Shown here: one piece after another, positions 37,359 through 47,226 of the stretch
How positions within the stretch are numbered: position 1 is the first letter of the stretch
How the letters are laid out: every line of letters starts with the position of its first letter
Assembly: GCF_009827055.1 (NCBI RefSeq)
Contig: NZ_WUMK01000006.1
Coordinates: 186,001-250,000 of the forward strand
Source of the DNA: Shinella kummerowiae
GTDB lineage: Bacteria; Pseudomonadota; Alphaproteobacteria; Rhizobiales; Rhizobiaceae
Reading direction: 5' to 3'
DNA length: 64,000 nucleotides
Notes under the pieces: generated by a model
Databases searched by the model: none
Told to the model about the DNA's origin: nothing
What the model saw: only the letters and a program-made list of their open reading frames with translations
Position numbers and translations under genes: made by a program

Positions 37359-38119
37359 CACGGCGCCTCCCGAAATTCCGGCAGTTGATGAAACGCATCG
37401 ACCGGGCTGCCATCGCGGACAAGTGTCGCGACAATTTTCAGGCTGCCGCCCGACCGCAGCGAAACGAGCTGGCCAAGATAGGTTCCGTTGCCGATCGGTA
37501 ATGTCACCCCGCCGCCGAGGTTTTCCGCCGCGCCAAGGAGGACGCGCCCCGTGGCGACCGTCAACCGGAAAGGCGGCAGCGTCTCCATGACCCTTTTATA
37601 TTCCTGCGGGACCAGGAACGGTTCATCGCAATCCAGGTGCCGCAGGAGCACCGAACAAGGCCCGTCGGCACCGGTTCCCGCGACGAGATAGCGGCCCGCA
37701 TTGGCGGCATCGAGGGCGGCCTGCGTGTCCCACCAGCCGTCAGGCAACACAGCATCCGCAAGGGCGAGCGACGCGGTCTCGGTTCTCACACGTTTCGCCT
37801 TCGTCTCCGCAATGACGGGAAGCCGGGAAAAGCCCAGCCGATCCATGCGAATCGCCGCAAGCCGCGTCATGAGGGTATTGGTGTCGCAAAAACCATTGCT
37901 GGCGCGCCGGGCAAGGCGAAGCAGCGATTGCAGGGCCTGCATGTCCGCATCCGCGAGGCGCCCAGCGTCGAGAATCGCCTGCCTTCCCAGCCCAAGCGCC
38001 TGCCGGCACTGGCGCATGCGCCGTCTGGCGTCGCTTTCGGCGCCTATAGTCAGGCTCAGTTGTTCGCACGCATCCGCGATCCGGTATTCCACCATGGCGA
38101 TCGCCTCATCACGCCCCAA
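37358..38119 (-). CDS. Hypothetical protein, first gene of a three-gene accessory cassette
   Basis: A 253-residue soluble protein with a helical first half (VEYRIADACEQLSLTIGAESDARRRMRQCRQALG...) and a beta-rich second half (GRYLVAGTGADGPCSVLLRHLDCDEPFLVP, GGGVTLPIGNGTYLGQLVSLRSGGSLKIVATLV). I recognise no family. ATGs at 38119 and 38095 are both plausible. Its stop overlaps the start of the small protein at 37068, implying coupling. The function is unknown. Confidence 0.65.
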   Translation of the reverse strand: MGRDEAIAMVEYRIADACEQLSLTIGAESDARRRMRQCRQALGLGRQAILDAGRLADADMQALQSLLRLARRASNGFCDTNTLMTRLAAIRMDRLGFSRLPVIAETKAKRVRTETASLALADAVLPDGWWDTQAALDAANAGRYLVAGTGADGPCSVLLRHLDCDEPFLVPQEYKRVMETLPPFRLTVATGRVLLGAAENLGGGVTLPIGNGTYLGQLVSLRSGGSLKIVATLVRDGSPVDAFHQLPEFREAP

Positions 38120-38225
38120 GGCACCGTCTTAGCGAACACGCGTTAATTTTGCGGATAATGCCTTCCCGGCTCGCCGGAAAAATCGGACGGAAGGCCAATC
38201 GCCTTGCGCGGAAGGCCGCAACGCC

Positions 38226-38675
38226 TCAGGCCTTCTTGACCCAGCGACCGTCGCTGTTCTGCTGCCAATAGGTGAGCTGGTGCCCCTCGCCTTTCAGGTG
38301 CTTCCAATGCTCGCGCGCCCTCTCCACTTCAGCCTGGTCGTAGCCGTCGAACATGAAGATGACGCGCTCATAGGCATCGAGCGGCGGTGGTTCGGCGCCG
38401 GCGATCAGGAAGCGCACATTGGCCGCATTGGCGTTGTCCGGCGTGATCGTCAGCAGCACCGGCTGGTCGGCCGGAAACGCCTGCTCGTCCGTACCGTGCG
38501 GTAGAAAGCTGTCCTCGCGAAATGTCCACAGATGCGTGTCGAGCGCATCGCGCCGCTCCGCGTCGCCCGCCTGAACGACGACGCGCCAGCCACGCTCGAG
38601 GCTCTTGTCGAGCAGCGGCGGCAGCGCATCCTCGAGCTTCGATTCGGTCAGGTGGTAGAAGAGGACTTCGCTCAT
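38226..38675 (-). CDS. holC: DNA polymerase III chi subunit
   Basis: A 149-residue HolC. VLFYHLTESKLEDALPPLLDKSLERGWRVVVQAG, followed by LDTHLWTFREDSFLPHG and ERVIFMFDGYDQAEVERAREHWKHLK, is the chi family pattern. Chi links the clamp loader (through psi) to single-stranded-DNA-binding protein. In many alphaproteobacteria holC lies directly next to pepA; here two accessory genes separate them. Confidence 0.95.
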   Translation of the reverse strand: MSEVLFYHLTESKLEDALPPLLDKSLERGWRVVVQAGDAERRDALDTHLWTFREDSFLPHGTDEQAFPADQPVLLTITPDNANAANVRFLIAGAEPPPLDAYERVIFMFDGYDQAEVERAREHWKHLKGEGHQLTYWQQNSDGRWVKKA

Positions 38676-38788
38676 AACGGTGTTCTATAGGAGATTTCGT
38701 GAAGCGGGTCATCGCCCAATCCTCGCAGAAACCACTTCCCTTTCCAGCAGAGTTGCAGGATGATCCGCACTCGACCAAGGGGTGCGCC

Positions 38789-39088
38789 ATGATCGACGCC
38801 GTGCTGAAACGATTACCATCCTGCATGCGCCTGAGTTTGTCCGACGCAGCTCGTCCCGGACCAATCGTCCTTTGCCTCATCACTGCAGCCCTCCTTTTGA
38901 CCGCGGCAATACCAGCGCGGTCTGCGAGTGATGAGATCATCTGCGAGCTGACGGCCGACGGGGTGGTCAAATGCCGGAAACCGCGCCGCATTGGCGGAGA
39001 CCCGACACCACTGAACAAGGACGACCTGCCCGAATGGCTGACGGGCAAGGCAGGCCTGGATGCGGCAACGAAAGTGCAGGCGAAATAG
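38789..39088 (+). CDS. Small secreted or membrane-anchored hypothetical protein
   Basis: A 99-residue protein with a hydrophobic signal or anchor near residues 24-42 (PIVLCLITAALLLTAAIPA) and a short mature part with CELTADGVVKCRKPRR and a C-terminal LPEWLTGKAGLDAATKVQ. Several starts are possible: a GTG at 38699 with AGGAG, the ATG at 38789 with AAGGGG, and an ATG at 38825. I chose 38789. Its stop is immediately followed by the next ORF's ATG. I recognise no family. Confidence 0.6.
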   Translation: MIDAVLKRLPSCMRLSLSDAARPGPIVLCLITAALLLTAAIPARSASDEIICELTADGVVKCRKPRRIGGDPTPLNKDDLPEWLTGKAGLDAATKVQAK

Positions 39089-39751
39089 ATGGGCGCCGTG
39101 ACCAGTATCATCGAAATGGCCATGGGCTTCGGGCATCACCTGATGTCCAGCCTGTTCTTCGGCCTGCTGCCGATCGTCGTGATCGGACTGTCCATCGGAT
39201 GGCTCGCCATCCGGCTTGCGGCTGGCAATGCCGGCATCGTCGACCGCCGGGCGATCACCGCCTTTGCCGTCGTCGGCGCGACGGCGGGCCTGATGATCGG
39301 ATCTTCCCGCTCACCGATCATCCACGTCGCCCTTCCAGCCCTGCTGACACTCGTCACGACCTTTCTTGCGTATCTTTACGCGAAAGAAAAGCCGAGCAAG
39401 GAGGCACAGGACAAAGGAGAAGAGCTGCTCCGCTCCTTCAAGGACAAGGATGGCCCCGATGTCACGAAAGCCAAGCAGGAGGCACTGAACGATATTCTCG
39501 GCCGGGTGCAATTCATTCCCGCCGGCATATTGGCCTTGACGCTGGCCAGCGGTGGCGGAGCGTTTTTCGGTTCCTCGATGCGCGCCGTCGCCGAAGAAAA
39601 CGACCGCAACTATCAGGAATGGCTGCTTGCCTACGAGAAGGTAGAACTACCGCTCAACGCCGACCTTCTGCGAAAGAAAGCGGGGCTTCCGCTCAAGGGA
39701 GCGGAAGCCGATGGCAAACCCGAAACCGACACGGCTGAGAAAGCGCAGTAG
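39089..39751 (+). CDS. Hypothetical membrane protein
   Basis: A 220-residue protein with three hydrophobic helices (about residues 22-42, 55-71 and 76-96) and probably a fourth near 142-158, joined by a cytoplasmic-looking basic stretch (EKPSKEAQDKGEELLRSFKDKDGPD). The C-terminus is charged. I recognise no family. It begins at the base after the preceding stop, so both are one unit. The pair is inserted between pepA and holC and points toward pepA. Confidence 0.7.
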   Translation: MGAVTSIIEMAMGFGHHLMSSLFFGLLPIVVIGLSIGWLAIRLAAGNAGIVDRRAITAFAVVGATAGLMIGSSRSPIIHVALPALLTLVTTFLAYLYAKEKPSKEAQDKGEELLRSFKDKDGPDVTKAKQEALNDILGRVQFIPAGILALTLASGGGAFFGSSMRAVAEENDRNYQEWLLAYEKVELPLNADLLRKKAGLPLKGAEADGKPETDTAEKAQ

Positions 39752-39759
39752 CGCTGCCA

Positions 39760-41250
39760 TCATCCTTCGTAGTTCGCGCGCACCAGCTCATCGAGCAGGC
39801 GCACGCCGAAGCCGGAGCCCCAGGACTGGTTGATCTCGTCGGTCGGCGAGCCCATGGCGGTGCCGGCGATGTCGAGATGGGCCCAGGGCGTGTCCTTGAC
39901 GAAGCGGTGCAGGAACTGCGCGGCGGTGATCGAGCCGGCCAGGCGGCCGCCGGTGTTCTTCATGTCGGCGAACTTGCTGTCGATCATCTTGTCGTATTCG
40001 CGGCCGAGCGGCATGCGCCACAGGCGCTCCTGTGTGGCAAGGCCGGCGGCGGTGAGGCGCGCGGAAAGCGTGTCGTCGTTGGAAAACAGGCCGGCGTGAT
40101 GGCTGCCGAGCGCCACGGTGATCGCGCCGGTCAGGGTGGCGAGGTTGACCATGAATTGCGGCTTGAAGGTCTCGTTGCAGTACCAGAGCGCATCGCACAG
40201 CACGAGGCGGCCTTCGGCATCCGTGTTGATGACCTCGATGGTCTGGCCGGACATGGATTTGACGATGTCGCCGGGGCGCTGGGCGTTGCCGTCCGGCATG
40301 TTTTCCACAAGGCCGAGGATGCCGACGACATTCGCCTTCGCCTTACGGGCGGCGAGCGTGTGCATCAGGCCGATGACCGCGGCGGCCCCGCCCATGTCAC
40401 CCTTCATGTCCTCCATGCCGGCGGCCGGCTTGATGGAAATGCCGCCGGTATCGAAGACGACGCCCTTGCCGATGAAGGCGATCGGGCGATCCTTCTCCTT
40501 GCCGCCCTTCCAGTGCATGACCGCAAGCCGCGGCGGGCGCACCGAGCCCTGCGCAACACCGAGCAGTGCCGCCATGCCGAGCTTCTTCATCTCGCGCTCG
40601 GTGAGGATATCCACCTCGACGCCAAGCTTCTCCAGCGCCTTCGCCTTGTCGGCGAACTCGACGGGGCCAAGCACGTTGGCAGGTTCGTTGACGAGATTGC
40701 GGGCGAGAATCACGCCGGCCGCGACCGCCTCGGAAATGTCGTTTGCCTTCTTTGCCGCCGTCGCGCTGCCGGTGACGATCGTCACCTTGCTCGTCTTGCC
40801 GGCCTTCGCGTCGTCGTCCTCGCCCTTTTTCGTCTTGTAAAGATCGAAGCTGTAGGCGCCGAGTTGCATGCCGAGCGCGAAGTCGGCAGCATTTTTCGCC
40901 GTCACGGTGATGCCGGGCGCATCGATGTAGATCGTCACCTTGTCCGCACCGCTGATCTTGCCGGCGGCCGCCCCGCCGACCTTCAGCCAGTCATGCGCAA
41001 CGAGCTTGTCGGCCTCGCCAAGGCCGAGGACGCGGATCCGATCGACCGGCGCGCCGTGCGGCGCCAGCACGTCGAGGCTCTTCAGCGCTTTTCCGGTGAA
41101 CTTCGCGACCGCCGCGGCGCGCGCGACAACACCTTCCGGATCGACCTCGCCCACACCGGCCGCCTCGCCGCCGGTAATCTGCAGAAGGATCGCAAGGCCG
41201 CCCGAAGCCCGTGCCGTCTTTGCGAAACCGATGTCGAATCTGGAAACCAT
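39760..41250 (-). CDS. pepA: Leucyl aminopeptidase (M17)
   Basis: A 496-residue cytosolic two-zinc aminopeptidase that removes N-terminal residues from peptides. The metal-site segments are clear: [17 protein letters not shown] (lysine and aspartate ligands) and the signature [10 protein letters not shown]. The N-terminal domain is the variable non-catalytic half. In E. coli PepA also binds DNA; that cannot be judged here. It is divergent from lptF, with a 267-base promoter region. Confidence 0.96.
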   Translation of the reverse strand: MVSRFDIGFAKTARASGGLAILLQITGGEAAGVGEVDPEGVVARAAAVAKFTGKALKSLDVLAPHGAPVDRIRVLGLGEADKLVAHDWLKVGGAAAGKISGADKVTIYIDAPGITVTAKNAADFALGMQLGAYSFDLYKTKKGEDDDAKAGKTSKVTIVTGSATAAKKANDISEAVAAGVILARNLVNEPANVLGPVEFADKAKALEKLGVEVDILTEREMKKLGMAALLGVAQGSVRPPRLAVMHWKGGKEKDRPIAFIGKGVVFDTGGISIKPAAGMEDMKGDMGGAAAVIGLMHTLAARKAKANVVGILGLVENMPDGNAQRPGDIVKSMSGQTIEVINTDAEGRLVLCDALWYCNETFKPQFMVNLATLTGAITVALGSHHAGLFSNDDTLSARLTAAGLATQERLWRMPLGREYDKMIDSKFADMKNTGGRLAGSITAAQFLHRFVKDTPWAHLDIAGTAMGSPTDEINQSWGSGFGVRLLDELVRANYEG

Positions 41251-41517
41251 GACTTACTCCGAATGTCAGCCGGCGGGCCTGTCATCCCGCCTGGGAGCCC
41301 GCAAATCGCATCAATTCCTTGTCGCTTTTGCGGCGCTTGGCAAGATGCGTCACCTTGTTTACAGAAGGTTAAGCATGCTTGTTCGCCATAAATTTTCCTT
41401 GCCGGAGCAGACTCCCGGCTATGGCATCAGCCTGAAGAAAGCTTATATGCCCTTGGCTGTTCCGCCGGGTGCCCCTGCACGAGACCGGAGCCGCTTGTCG
41501 GAAACGCGGACGAAACG

Positions 41518-42699
41518 ATGAAATTGATCGAGCGCTATATCCTGCGGCGGGCGTCGCTCATGTTCGTCGCGACGCTCGTGCCGTTGCTCGGCATCGTCTG
41601 GGTCACGCAGGCGCTGGCCAGCGTCAACCTCGTCACGGACAGCGGCCAGTCGATTTTCGCCTTCCTGAAGCTCGCGACGCTGATCATCCCGTCGGTCATC
41701 CCGATCATCCTGCCCTTCGCGCTCGTCATCGGCGTGTCGCAGACGCTGACCGTCATGAACGCCGATTCGGAACTGACGGTGCTGAATTCGGCCGGCGCCT
41801 CGCGCATCACCATCATTCGCCCGGTGATGATCCTCGCCATCGCGATGAGCTTCGTGTCCTTCGCCGTCGACAATTTCGCCGAACCCTATTCGCGCATGGC
41901 CGTGCGCAAGATGATCGCCACGGCGCATGCCGACATGCTCTCCGCCGTCGTTCAGGAAAACACCTTCCGCAAGGTTGCCGACGGCCTCTATGTGCAGGTG
42001 GCGGAGCGCCGCAACGGCGGCGTGCTGCGCGGCCTCTTCGTCGCCGATACGCGCGATCCGCGCTTCGAGCTCGTCTACTATGCCCGCGAAGGCGCGGTGG
42101 ATGAAAACAGTTCGGCGCTCGTGATGAAGGACGGCGAGGTGCACCGCAAGCTGCCGGACGGCGATGTCTCGATCATCAAGTTCGATTCCTACGCCTTCGA
42201 CCTCACCGACCTCACGCAGAGCGCCGGCAAGTCGAACATCCGCGCCAAGGATCGCGACCTGTTCTATCTGCTCGATCCGGATCCCGCGGACCCGCAATAC
42301 AAGAAGAATCCCGGCGCCTTTACCGCGGAGCTGCACCGCCGCTTCACGGAATGGCTGCTGCCCGCCGTCTTCGGCCTGCTCGCGCTCGTCGTCAGTGCCG
42401 ATGCCCGCTCGCATCGCGAGGCGCGGGTCCATCCGATGCTCACGGCCCTGTTGACGGCGCTTTTCGTGCGCTGGGCGAGTTTCTACGCGTCCAATAACGC
42501 CGAGGAATCCGCCTATTTCATACCCATCATGTACCTCATTCCCATCGTCACCGCGGCCTTGGCGGTCCGCTTCCTCGGCCGCAACAAGAGCCTCGACATC
42601 CCGGTGACGTTGGGCGACCAGGTCACGGACCTGCGCGACCGGTTTTTGGCGCGCTTCACGCGGGCGGGCTCGACACCCACCGGAGGCGGTCAGCCATGA
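41518..42699 (+). CDS. lptF: LPS export permease LptF
   Basis: A 393-residue YjgP/YjgQ-family inner-membrane protein with N-terminal helices (IERYILRRASLMFVATLVPLLGIVW), a large periplasmic beta-jellyroll domain and C-terminal helices. With LptG and the LptB ATPase it extracts LPS from the inner membrane and passes it to LptC/LptA. The typical pair of helices flanking LNSAGASRITIIRPV is present. Its stop overlaps lptG (ATGA). It is the first gene of lptF-lptG-lptD-surA-like. Confidence 0.95.
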   Translation: MKLIERYILRRASLMFVATLVPLLGIVWVTQALASVNLVTDSGQSIFAFLKLATLIIPSVIPIILPFALVIGVSQTLTVMNADSELTVLNSAGASRITIIRPVMILAIAMSFVSFAVDNFAEPYSRMAVRKMIATAHADMLSAVVQENTFRKVADGLYVQVAERRNGGVLRGLFVADTRDPRFELVYYAREGAVDENSSALVMKDGEVHRKLPDGDVSIIKFDSYAFDLTDLTQSAGKSNIRAKDRDLFYLLDPDPADPQYKKNPGAFTAELHRRFTEWLLPAVFGLLALVVSADARSHREARVHPMLTALLTALFVRWASFYASNNAEESAYFIPIMYLIPIVTAALAVRFLGRNKSLDIPVTLGDQVTDLRDRFLARFTRAGSTPTGGGQP

Positions 42700-43775
42700 T
42701 CCCGACCCTCGGCTTCTATTTCTTTCGCCGCTACATCATCACTACCATCTGGTTCCTGCTCGGCATCTTTTCGCTGATCTTCATTATCGATTTCAGCGAG
42801 TTGTCGAATCGCATCGGCGCCCTGCCCGGCTACACGCTGACGAGCGGCCTGCTCGTCACGGCGCTGCGCATTCCGATGATCCTGATGCAGACCGTGCCCT
42901 TCGTCGCGCTGTTTGCCGGCATGGCGGCATTGATCTCGCTGAACCGGCGCTACGAGCTGGTCGTGACACGTGCTGCCGGCATCTCCGTGTGGCAGTTCCT
43001 GCGTCCCTTCGTCGTCGGCGCCTTCCTGTTCGGGGTGCTGGCCGTGCTGATCATCAGCCCGATCGCCGCCTGGGGCAGCAAGAAGGCACAGGAAGTCGAA
43101 GCGAGCTGGGGCGCCACCGTCTCACGCACGGAAAACGCCGTGCCGTGGATCCGCCAGATCTATGGTGACGACCAGGCGATCATCGGCGCCAAGGCGCTGC
43201 TTGATGACGGTACGCGGCTTTTGAACGTCACGGTGATCCACTTCGATCCCGACGGTCGCATCACGCTGCGCCAGGATGCCGAATCGGCAACCTTGGAAGA
43301 TGGTTACTGGCTGCTTAACAACGTCAACGAAACGCGGATCGGAGAATTGCCGGTCCGTCTCAAGGAGGTGCAGATTCGCACCAACCTGAAACGCGAATTC
43401 GTTCAGGAGAGTCTTGAAAAGCCTGAATCCATTCCGTTTTTGAGCCTCGGGCGGAAGATCGAGGCGGCAAAGTCGTTCGGTTTCCCCACGGATGCCATGG
43501 AAACGCAGTTCCACGCCATGCTGTCTCTGCCGCTGCTCCTGGTTGCCATGACGCTGATCGCAGCCTGTGTATCATTGAAATTTAGCCGGTTTAATCAATC
43601 GCGTGCGGTGATTCTGGGTGGAATCCTGTCTGGCTTCATGCTTTATGTCGTCACCGTGCTTGTGAAGGCATTCGGAAGCAGCGGTGTTGTTCCTCCGTTC
43701 GTTGCGGCCTGGCTCCCAGTGGTCGTCGCAATGTCGTTGGGTGCGACGATTCTTCTGCATCAGGAGGACGGCTAG
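42696..43775 (+). CDS. lptG: LPS export permease LptG
   Basis: A 359-residue partner of LptF, with the same fold: six helices around a periplasmic jellyroll. LGFYFFRRYIITTIWFLLGIFSLIFIIDFSEL opens the protein and ELVVTRAAGISVWQFLRPF is the conserved coupling segment that contacts LptB. The C-terminus ends in FVAAWLPVVVAMSLGATILL. It overlaps both neighbours (ATGA with lptF, TAGTG with lptD), so LPS export genes are tightly coupled. Confidence 0.95.
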   Translation: MIPTLGFYFFRRYIITTIWFLLGIFSLIFIIDFSELSNRIGALPGYTLTSGLLVTALRIPMILMQTVPFVALFAGMAALISLNRRYELVVTRAAGISVWQFLRPFVVGAFLFGVLAVLIISPIAAWGSKKAQEVEASWGATVSRTENAVPWIRQIYGDDQAIIGAKALLDDGTRLLNVTVIHFDPDGRITLRQDAESATLEDGYWLLNNVNETRIGELPVRLKEVQIRTNLKREFVQESLEKPESIPFLSLGRKIEAAKSFGFPTDAMETQFHAMLSLPLLLVAMTLIAACVSLKFSRFNQSRAVILGGILSGFMLYVVTVLVKAFGSSGVVPPFVAAWLPVVVAMSLGATILLHQEDG

Positions 43776-46108
43776 TGGCGGCAGGCGCCCGCAAAACGAA
43801 TTGGTGGTTGAAAGCCGCCCTGCTTGCAGGTGCGGCCATGGGCGCCATCGTGTCCGCCGCAACCCTGCCCGCATGGGCCCAGGCGCCCGATATCCGGACG
43901 ATGGAGCCGAACATTCCGGATGACGCCAAGCTCATCCTGGCGGCCAATGAACTTGTCTATAATAAAGACACGGAAAAGGTGATCGCCCGCGGCGCGGTGC
44001 AGATCAACTATGGCGGCTACAAGCTCGTCGCCCGTCAGGTCGAATACAATCAGAAAACCGGCCGTTTGACGGCGCATGGCAATATCGAACTCATCGAACC
44101 GACCGGCAACCGGATCTATGGCGATGAGATGGACCTGTCGGACGATTTCGCCAACGGCTTCGTCAATGCGCTGCGCATCGAGACGACGGACCTCACCAAA
44201 CTTGCGGCGACCAGCGGCGAGCGCGTCAACGGCGAGGAAATGATCCTCAACAACGCCGTCTATACCGCCTGCACGCCCTGCGCCACGAACCCGACGCACC
44301 GTTCGCTCTGGCAGATCAAGGCCGAGCGTGTGGTGCAGAACGGCCGGACCAAGACGATTCGGCTCGAGCGTGCGCGCTTCGAGATGTTCGGCCGGCCGAT
44401 CGCCTATATTCCGGCGCTCGAAGTGCCCGACCATACGGTGAAGCGCAAGAGCGGCTTCCTGTTCCCGCAGTTCGGTTACGAGCAGAAGCTCGGCTTCGGC
44501 ATTACGACACCTTACTATTTCGCCATCGCCCCGGACATGGACGCGACGGTCTCCCCCACCGTGCTGACCCGCCAGGGTTTTCTGCTCGAAGGCGAATTCC
44601 GCAAGCGTTTCCACAACGGCCAGGTGACCTTGCGCGCCGCCGGCATCAACCAGATGAACCCCGACGTCTTCACCGGCAACACGAGCGACCGGTACGAGGA
44701 CTTCCGCGGCATGGTCGCCTCGGAGGGTCGCTTCAAGATCAATCCCCGCTGGGCGTTCGGCTGGGATGTGATGGTGCAGACCGACAACAACTTCTCGCGC
44801 ACCTATGACCTGGATGGCCTGGACGATCGCATCCATGCCAACCAAGTCTACCTGTCCGGCCTCGGCCGCCGCAACAGCTTCGACCTGCGCGCGTTCTATT
44901 TCGACGTGCAGGACGCCGACCCGGTGGACAAGCTGGAGCGCAAGCAGGCAATCGCCCAGACGCTGGACCACGAATATATCGTGCCGCAGCCGGTGCTGGG
45001 TGGTGAACTCAGCATTACGACGAATATCACCAACGTTCAGCGCGACCTCGACGATTTCTACAGCGTCGGCGGCAGCGATCGGTTCCGCGGGCTCGCTGGC
45101 GGCACGACGCGACTGACCAGCGAAGTGGAATGGAAGCGCCAATTCATCGTGCCCGGTGGTCTTGTGCTGACGCCGCTTCTGGCGGCACGCGGCGATATTC
45201 ATCGCCTCGACATGACGGCACCCATTGGTTACGCCGGTGATTATGAAAACGACAACAGTGCGACCCGGGCGATGCTGACCGCCGGCCTCGAAGCACGCTA
45301 TCCCATCCTGGCGACAACCGATTACAGCACGCATCTGTTCGAGCCGATCGCCCAGATCTATGTCCGGCCGGACGAAGACCTTGCCGGGGCGCTGCCGAAC
45401 GAGGATTCGCAGAGCTTCGTCTTCGACGCCACCAACCTGTTCGAGCGCGACAAGTTCTCCGGCTTCGACCGTATCGAGGGTGGATCGCGCGCCAATCTCG
45501 GCCTGCGTTACACCGGCACGTTCGACAATGGCGTGCGCCTGCGCAGCATCATCGGCCAGTCCTTCCACTTGGGCGGCGTGAACTCGTTTGCGACCGACGA
45601 CCTGGTCAATGCCGGCGCCAATTCCGGCCTTGAGACAGATTCGTCCGACTATGTCGGCATGACCGGTATCGACCTGCCGAACGGTCTTTCGGTCGCCTCC
45701 AGCGCCCGGCTTGACAAGAGCGATCTGTCGGTCCGCCGCTCCGATACGTCGCTGCGTTTCGACGGCGCCCGCTTCGAGACCGAGCTCACCTATACGCGAA
45801 TCGCTGCACAGCCGAAGTACGGCCTGGCGGATAACGCCAGCGAGCTTCAAAGCGCGGCGGCCTTCAAGTTCAAGGATTACTGGTCGGTCTTCGGCTCGCT
45901 CACCTACGATCTCAACCGCAAGAGCCTGTCGCGCAATGGAATCGGCTTTTCCTATGACGACCGGGACACCGTCTTCTCGATCGTCTACGAGCAGACACGC
46001 GACAAATCCAGCAGCACGGCAAACGACTGGTCGATCGGCGCGCGCCTGATGTTCCGCACGCTGGGCGACATCCATGTCGGCGATACGACGCTGGCCGGCT
46101 TCGAGTAA
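43775..46108 (+). CDS. lptD: LPS-assembly protein LptD
   Basis: A 777-residue outer-membrane translocon component. The signal peptide (about residues 1-33, ending AWAQA) is followed by an LptA-like beta-jellyroll (LILAANELVYNKDTEKVIARGAVQINY) and a large C-terminal barrel. A CTPC pair near residue 171 corresponds to the N-terminal disulfide region. Together with LptE it inserts LPS into the outer leaflet. The start is a GTG at 43775 that overlaps the lptG stop by one base. LptE is not in the window. Confidence 0.95.
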   Translation: MAAGARKTNWWLKAALLAGAAMGAIVSAATLPAWAQAPDIRTMEPNIPDDAKLILAANELVYNKDTEKVIARGAVQINYGGYKLVARQVEYNQKTGRLTAHGNIELIEPTGNRIYGDEMDLSDDFANGFVNALRIETTDLTKLAATSGERVNGEEMILNNAVYTACTPCATNPTHRSLWQIKAERVVQNGRTKTIRLERARFEMFGRPIAYIPALEVPDHTVKRKSGFLFPQFGYEQKLGFGITTPYYFAIAPDMDATVSPTVLTRQGFLLEGEFRKRFHNGQVTLRAAGINQMNPDVFTGNTSDRYEDFRGMVASEGRFKINPRWAFGWDVMVQTDNNFSRTYDLDGLDDRIHANQVYLSGLGRRNSFDLRAFYFDVQDADPVDKLERKQAIAQTLDHEYIVPQPVLGGELSITTNITNVQRDLDDFYSVGGSDRFRGLAGGTTRLTSEVEWKRQFIVPGGLVLTPLLAARGDIHRLDMTAPIGYAGDYENDNSATRAMLTAGLEARYPILATTDYSTHLFEPIAQIYVRPDEDLAGALPNEDSQSFVFDATNLFERDKFSGFDRIEGGSRANLGLRYTGTFDNGVRLRSIIGQSFHLGGVNSFATDDLVNAGANSGLETDSSDYVGMTGIDLPNGLSVASSARLDKSDLSVRRSDTSLRFDGARFETELTYTRIAAQPKYGLADNASELQSAAAFKFKDYWSVFGSLTYDLNRKSLSRNGIGFSYDDRDTVFSIVYEQTRDKSSSTANDWSIGARLMFRTLGDIHVGDTTLAGFE

Positions 46109-46229
46109 GGGCATCGCTCCACTCTTGTCATCGTTTGGCCGCATGTATTATGCACATCCGGGAGAGACACTGCCGGAAGCGTGCCTGTACGCTGACGGCT
46201 GTGGAAATGGGTTTGGGAAAGGGACTGGC

Positions 46230-47168
46230 ATGATGGGCAGACAATCTCTGGTACGTTCCATGATGATGGGCGTGGCCTTGGCCGCTGCCGTAACGCTGAC
46301 GCTTCCTGCCGGCACCGCCCAGGCGGCAAGCTCAGTCGTCGCCGTCGTCAACAACACGCCGATCACCTCCGGCGACGTCGATAGCCGCGCCAACTTTCTG
46401 AAATTGCAGCGCACCAAGGGCAATGTGCGGGCGATAGCCCGCGAGCAGATGATCGAGGATGCCCTGAAGCGCGGTGAGATCCTGCGCGCGAAGGCGTCGG
46501 TCAGCACCAGCGACGTGGACACCGCCTTCGCCCGTTTTGCGGCCTCCAACAAGATGTCGCCGGACCAATTGTCGAAGATCCTCAACCAGGCTGGCGTCGG
46601 CGTCGACCATTTCAAGCAGTATATCGCCGTGCAGATGAGCTGGCCACGCCTGGTCAATGCCCGCTACGGTTCCGGTGCCGACAGCAAGACGCTGATGCAG
46701 CGCATGCAGGAAAATGGCGGTAAAAAGCCCGTTACCACCGAATACTTCCTCAAGCAGGTGATTTTCGTGGTGCCGGAGAAGAAGCGCAATGCCATTATGG
46801 GCAAGCGCAAACAGGAGGCGGAAGCCTCCCGTCCTAAATTCCCCGGCTGCGATCAGGCCAAGGTTTTCGCTGCGACCATGCGGGATGTCTCCATCCGCGA
46901 CCTCGGTCGCGTGCTCGCCCCTGAACTTCCCGACGACTGGAAGCCACTGATCGAGAAGACCGATGGCGTGACAACAGGAACCCGCGTCACCGAACGCGGC
47001 GTTGAATATCTTGCGATCTGCAAGAAGCGGGAAGTCAACGACGACGTGGCCGCTGAAATGGTCTTCCGCGCCGAAGACATCGGCAAGGCGAAGAGCGGCG
47101 AAGAAGACGCCAACAGCAAGAAATACCTCGCCGAGCTGCGCAAGAAGGCGACCATCACCGAACGTTGA
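46230..47168 (+). CDS. SurA-like periplasmic chaperone without a clear intact parvulin domain
   Basis: A 312-residue secreted protein: signal peptide (MMGVALAAAVTLTLPAGTAQA), then a SurA N-terminal domain (SSVVAVVNNTPITSGDVDSRANFL). The C-terminal half (FLKQVIFVVPEKKR...DVSIRDLGRVLAPELPDDW...GTRVTERGVEYLAICKKREV) resembles a degenerate parvulin fold. E. coli SurA has about 428 residues and two parvulin domains. I infer a chaperone role for LptD and other porins from its position immediately after lptD. Two tandem ATGs (46230, 46233) with GGGAAAGGG upstream are possible starts. Confidence 0.82.
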   Translation: MMGRQSLVRSMMMGVALAAAVTLTLPAGTAQAASSVVAVVNNTPITSGDVDSRANFLKLQRTKGNVRAIAREQMIEDALKRGEILRAKASVSTSDVDTAFARFAASNKMSPDQLSKILNQAGVGVDHFKQYIAVQMSWPRLVNARYGSGADSKTLMQRMQENGGKKPVTTEYFLKQVIFVVPEKKRNAIMGKRKQEAEASRPKFPGCDQAKVFAATMRDVSIRDLGRVLAPELPDDWKPLIEKTDGVTTGTRVTERGVEYLAICKKREVNDDVAAEMVFRAEDIGKAKSGEEDANSKKYLAELRKKATITER

Positions 47169-47226
47169 TCCCGACGTGACGGGCGGCCGCTCGCCGCCCC
47201 TCCCAACCGCTTGACGGCTAGGTCTC

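Noticed and set aside
43772-46144. 790-codon open frame antisense to lptD
   Set aside because: It is a codon-bias shadow of a high-GC gene; lptD on the other strand has signal peptide, domain order and operon overlaps.
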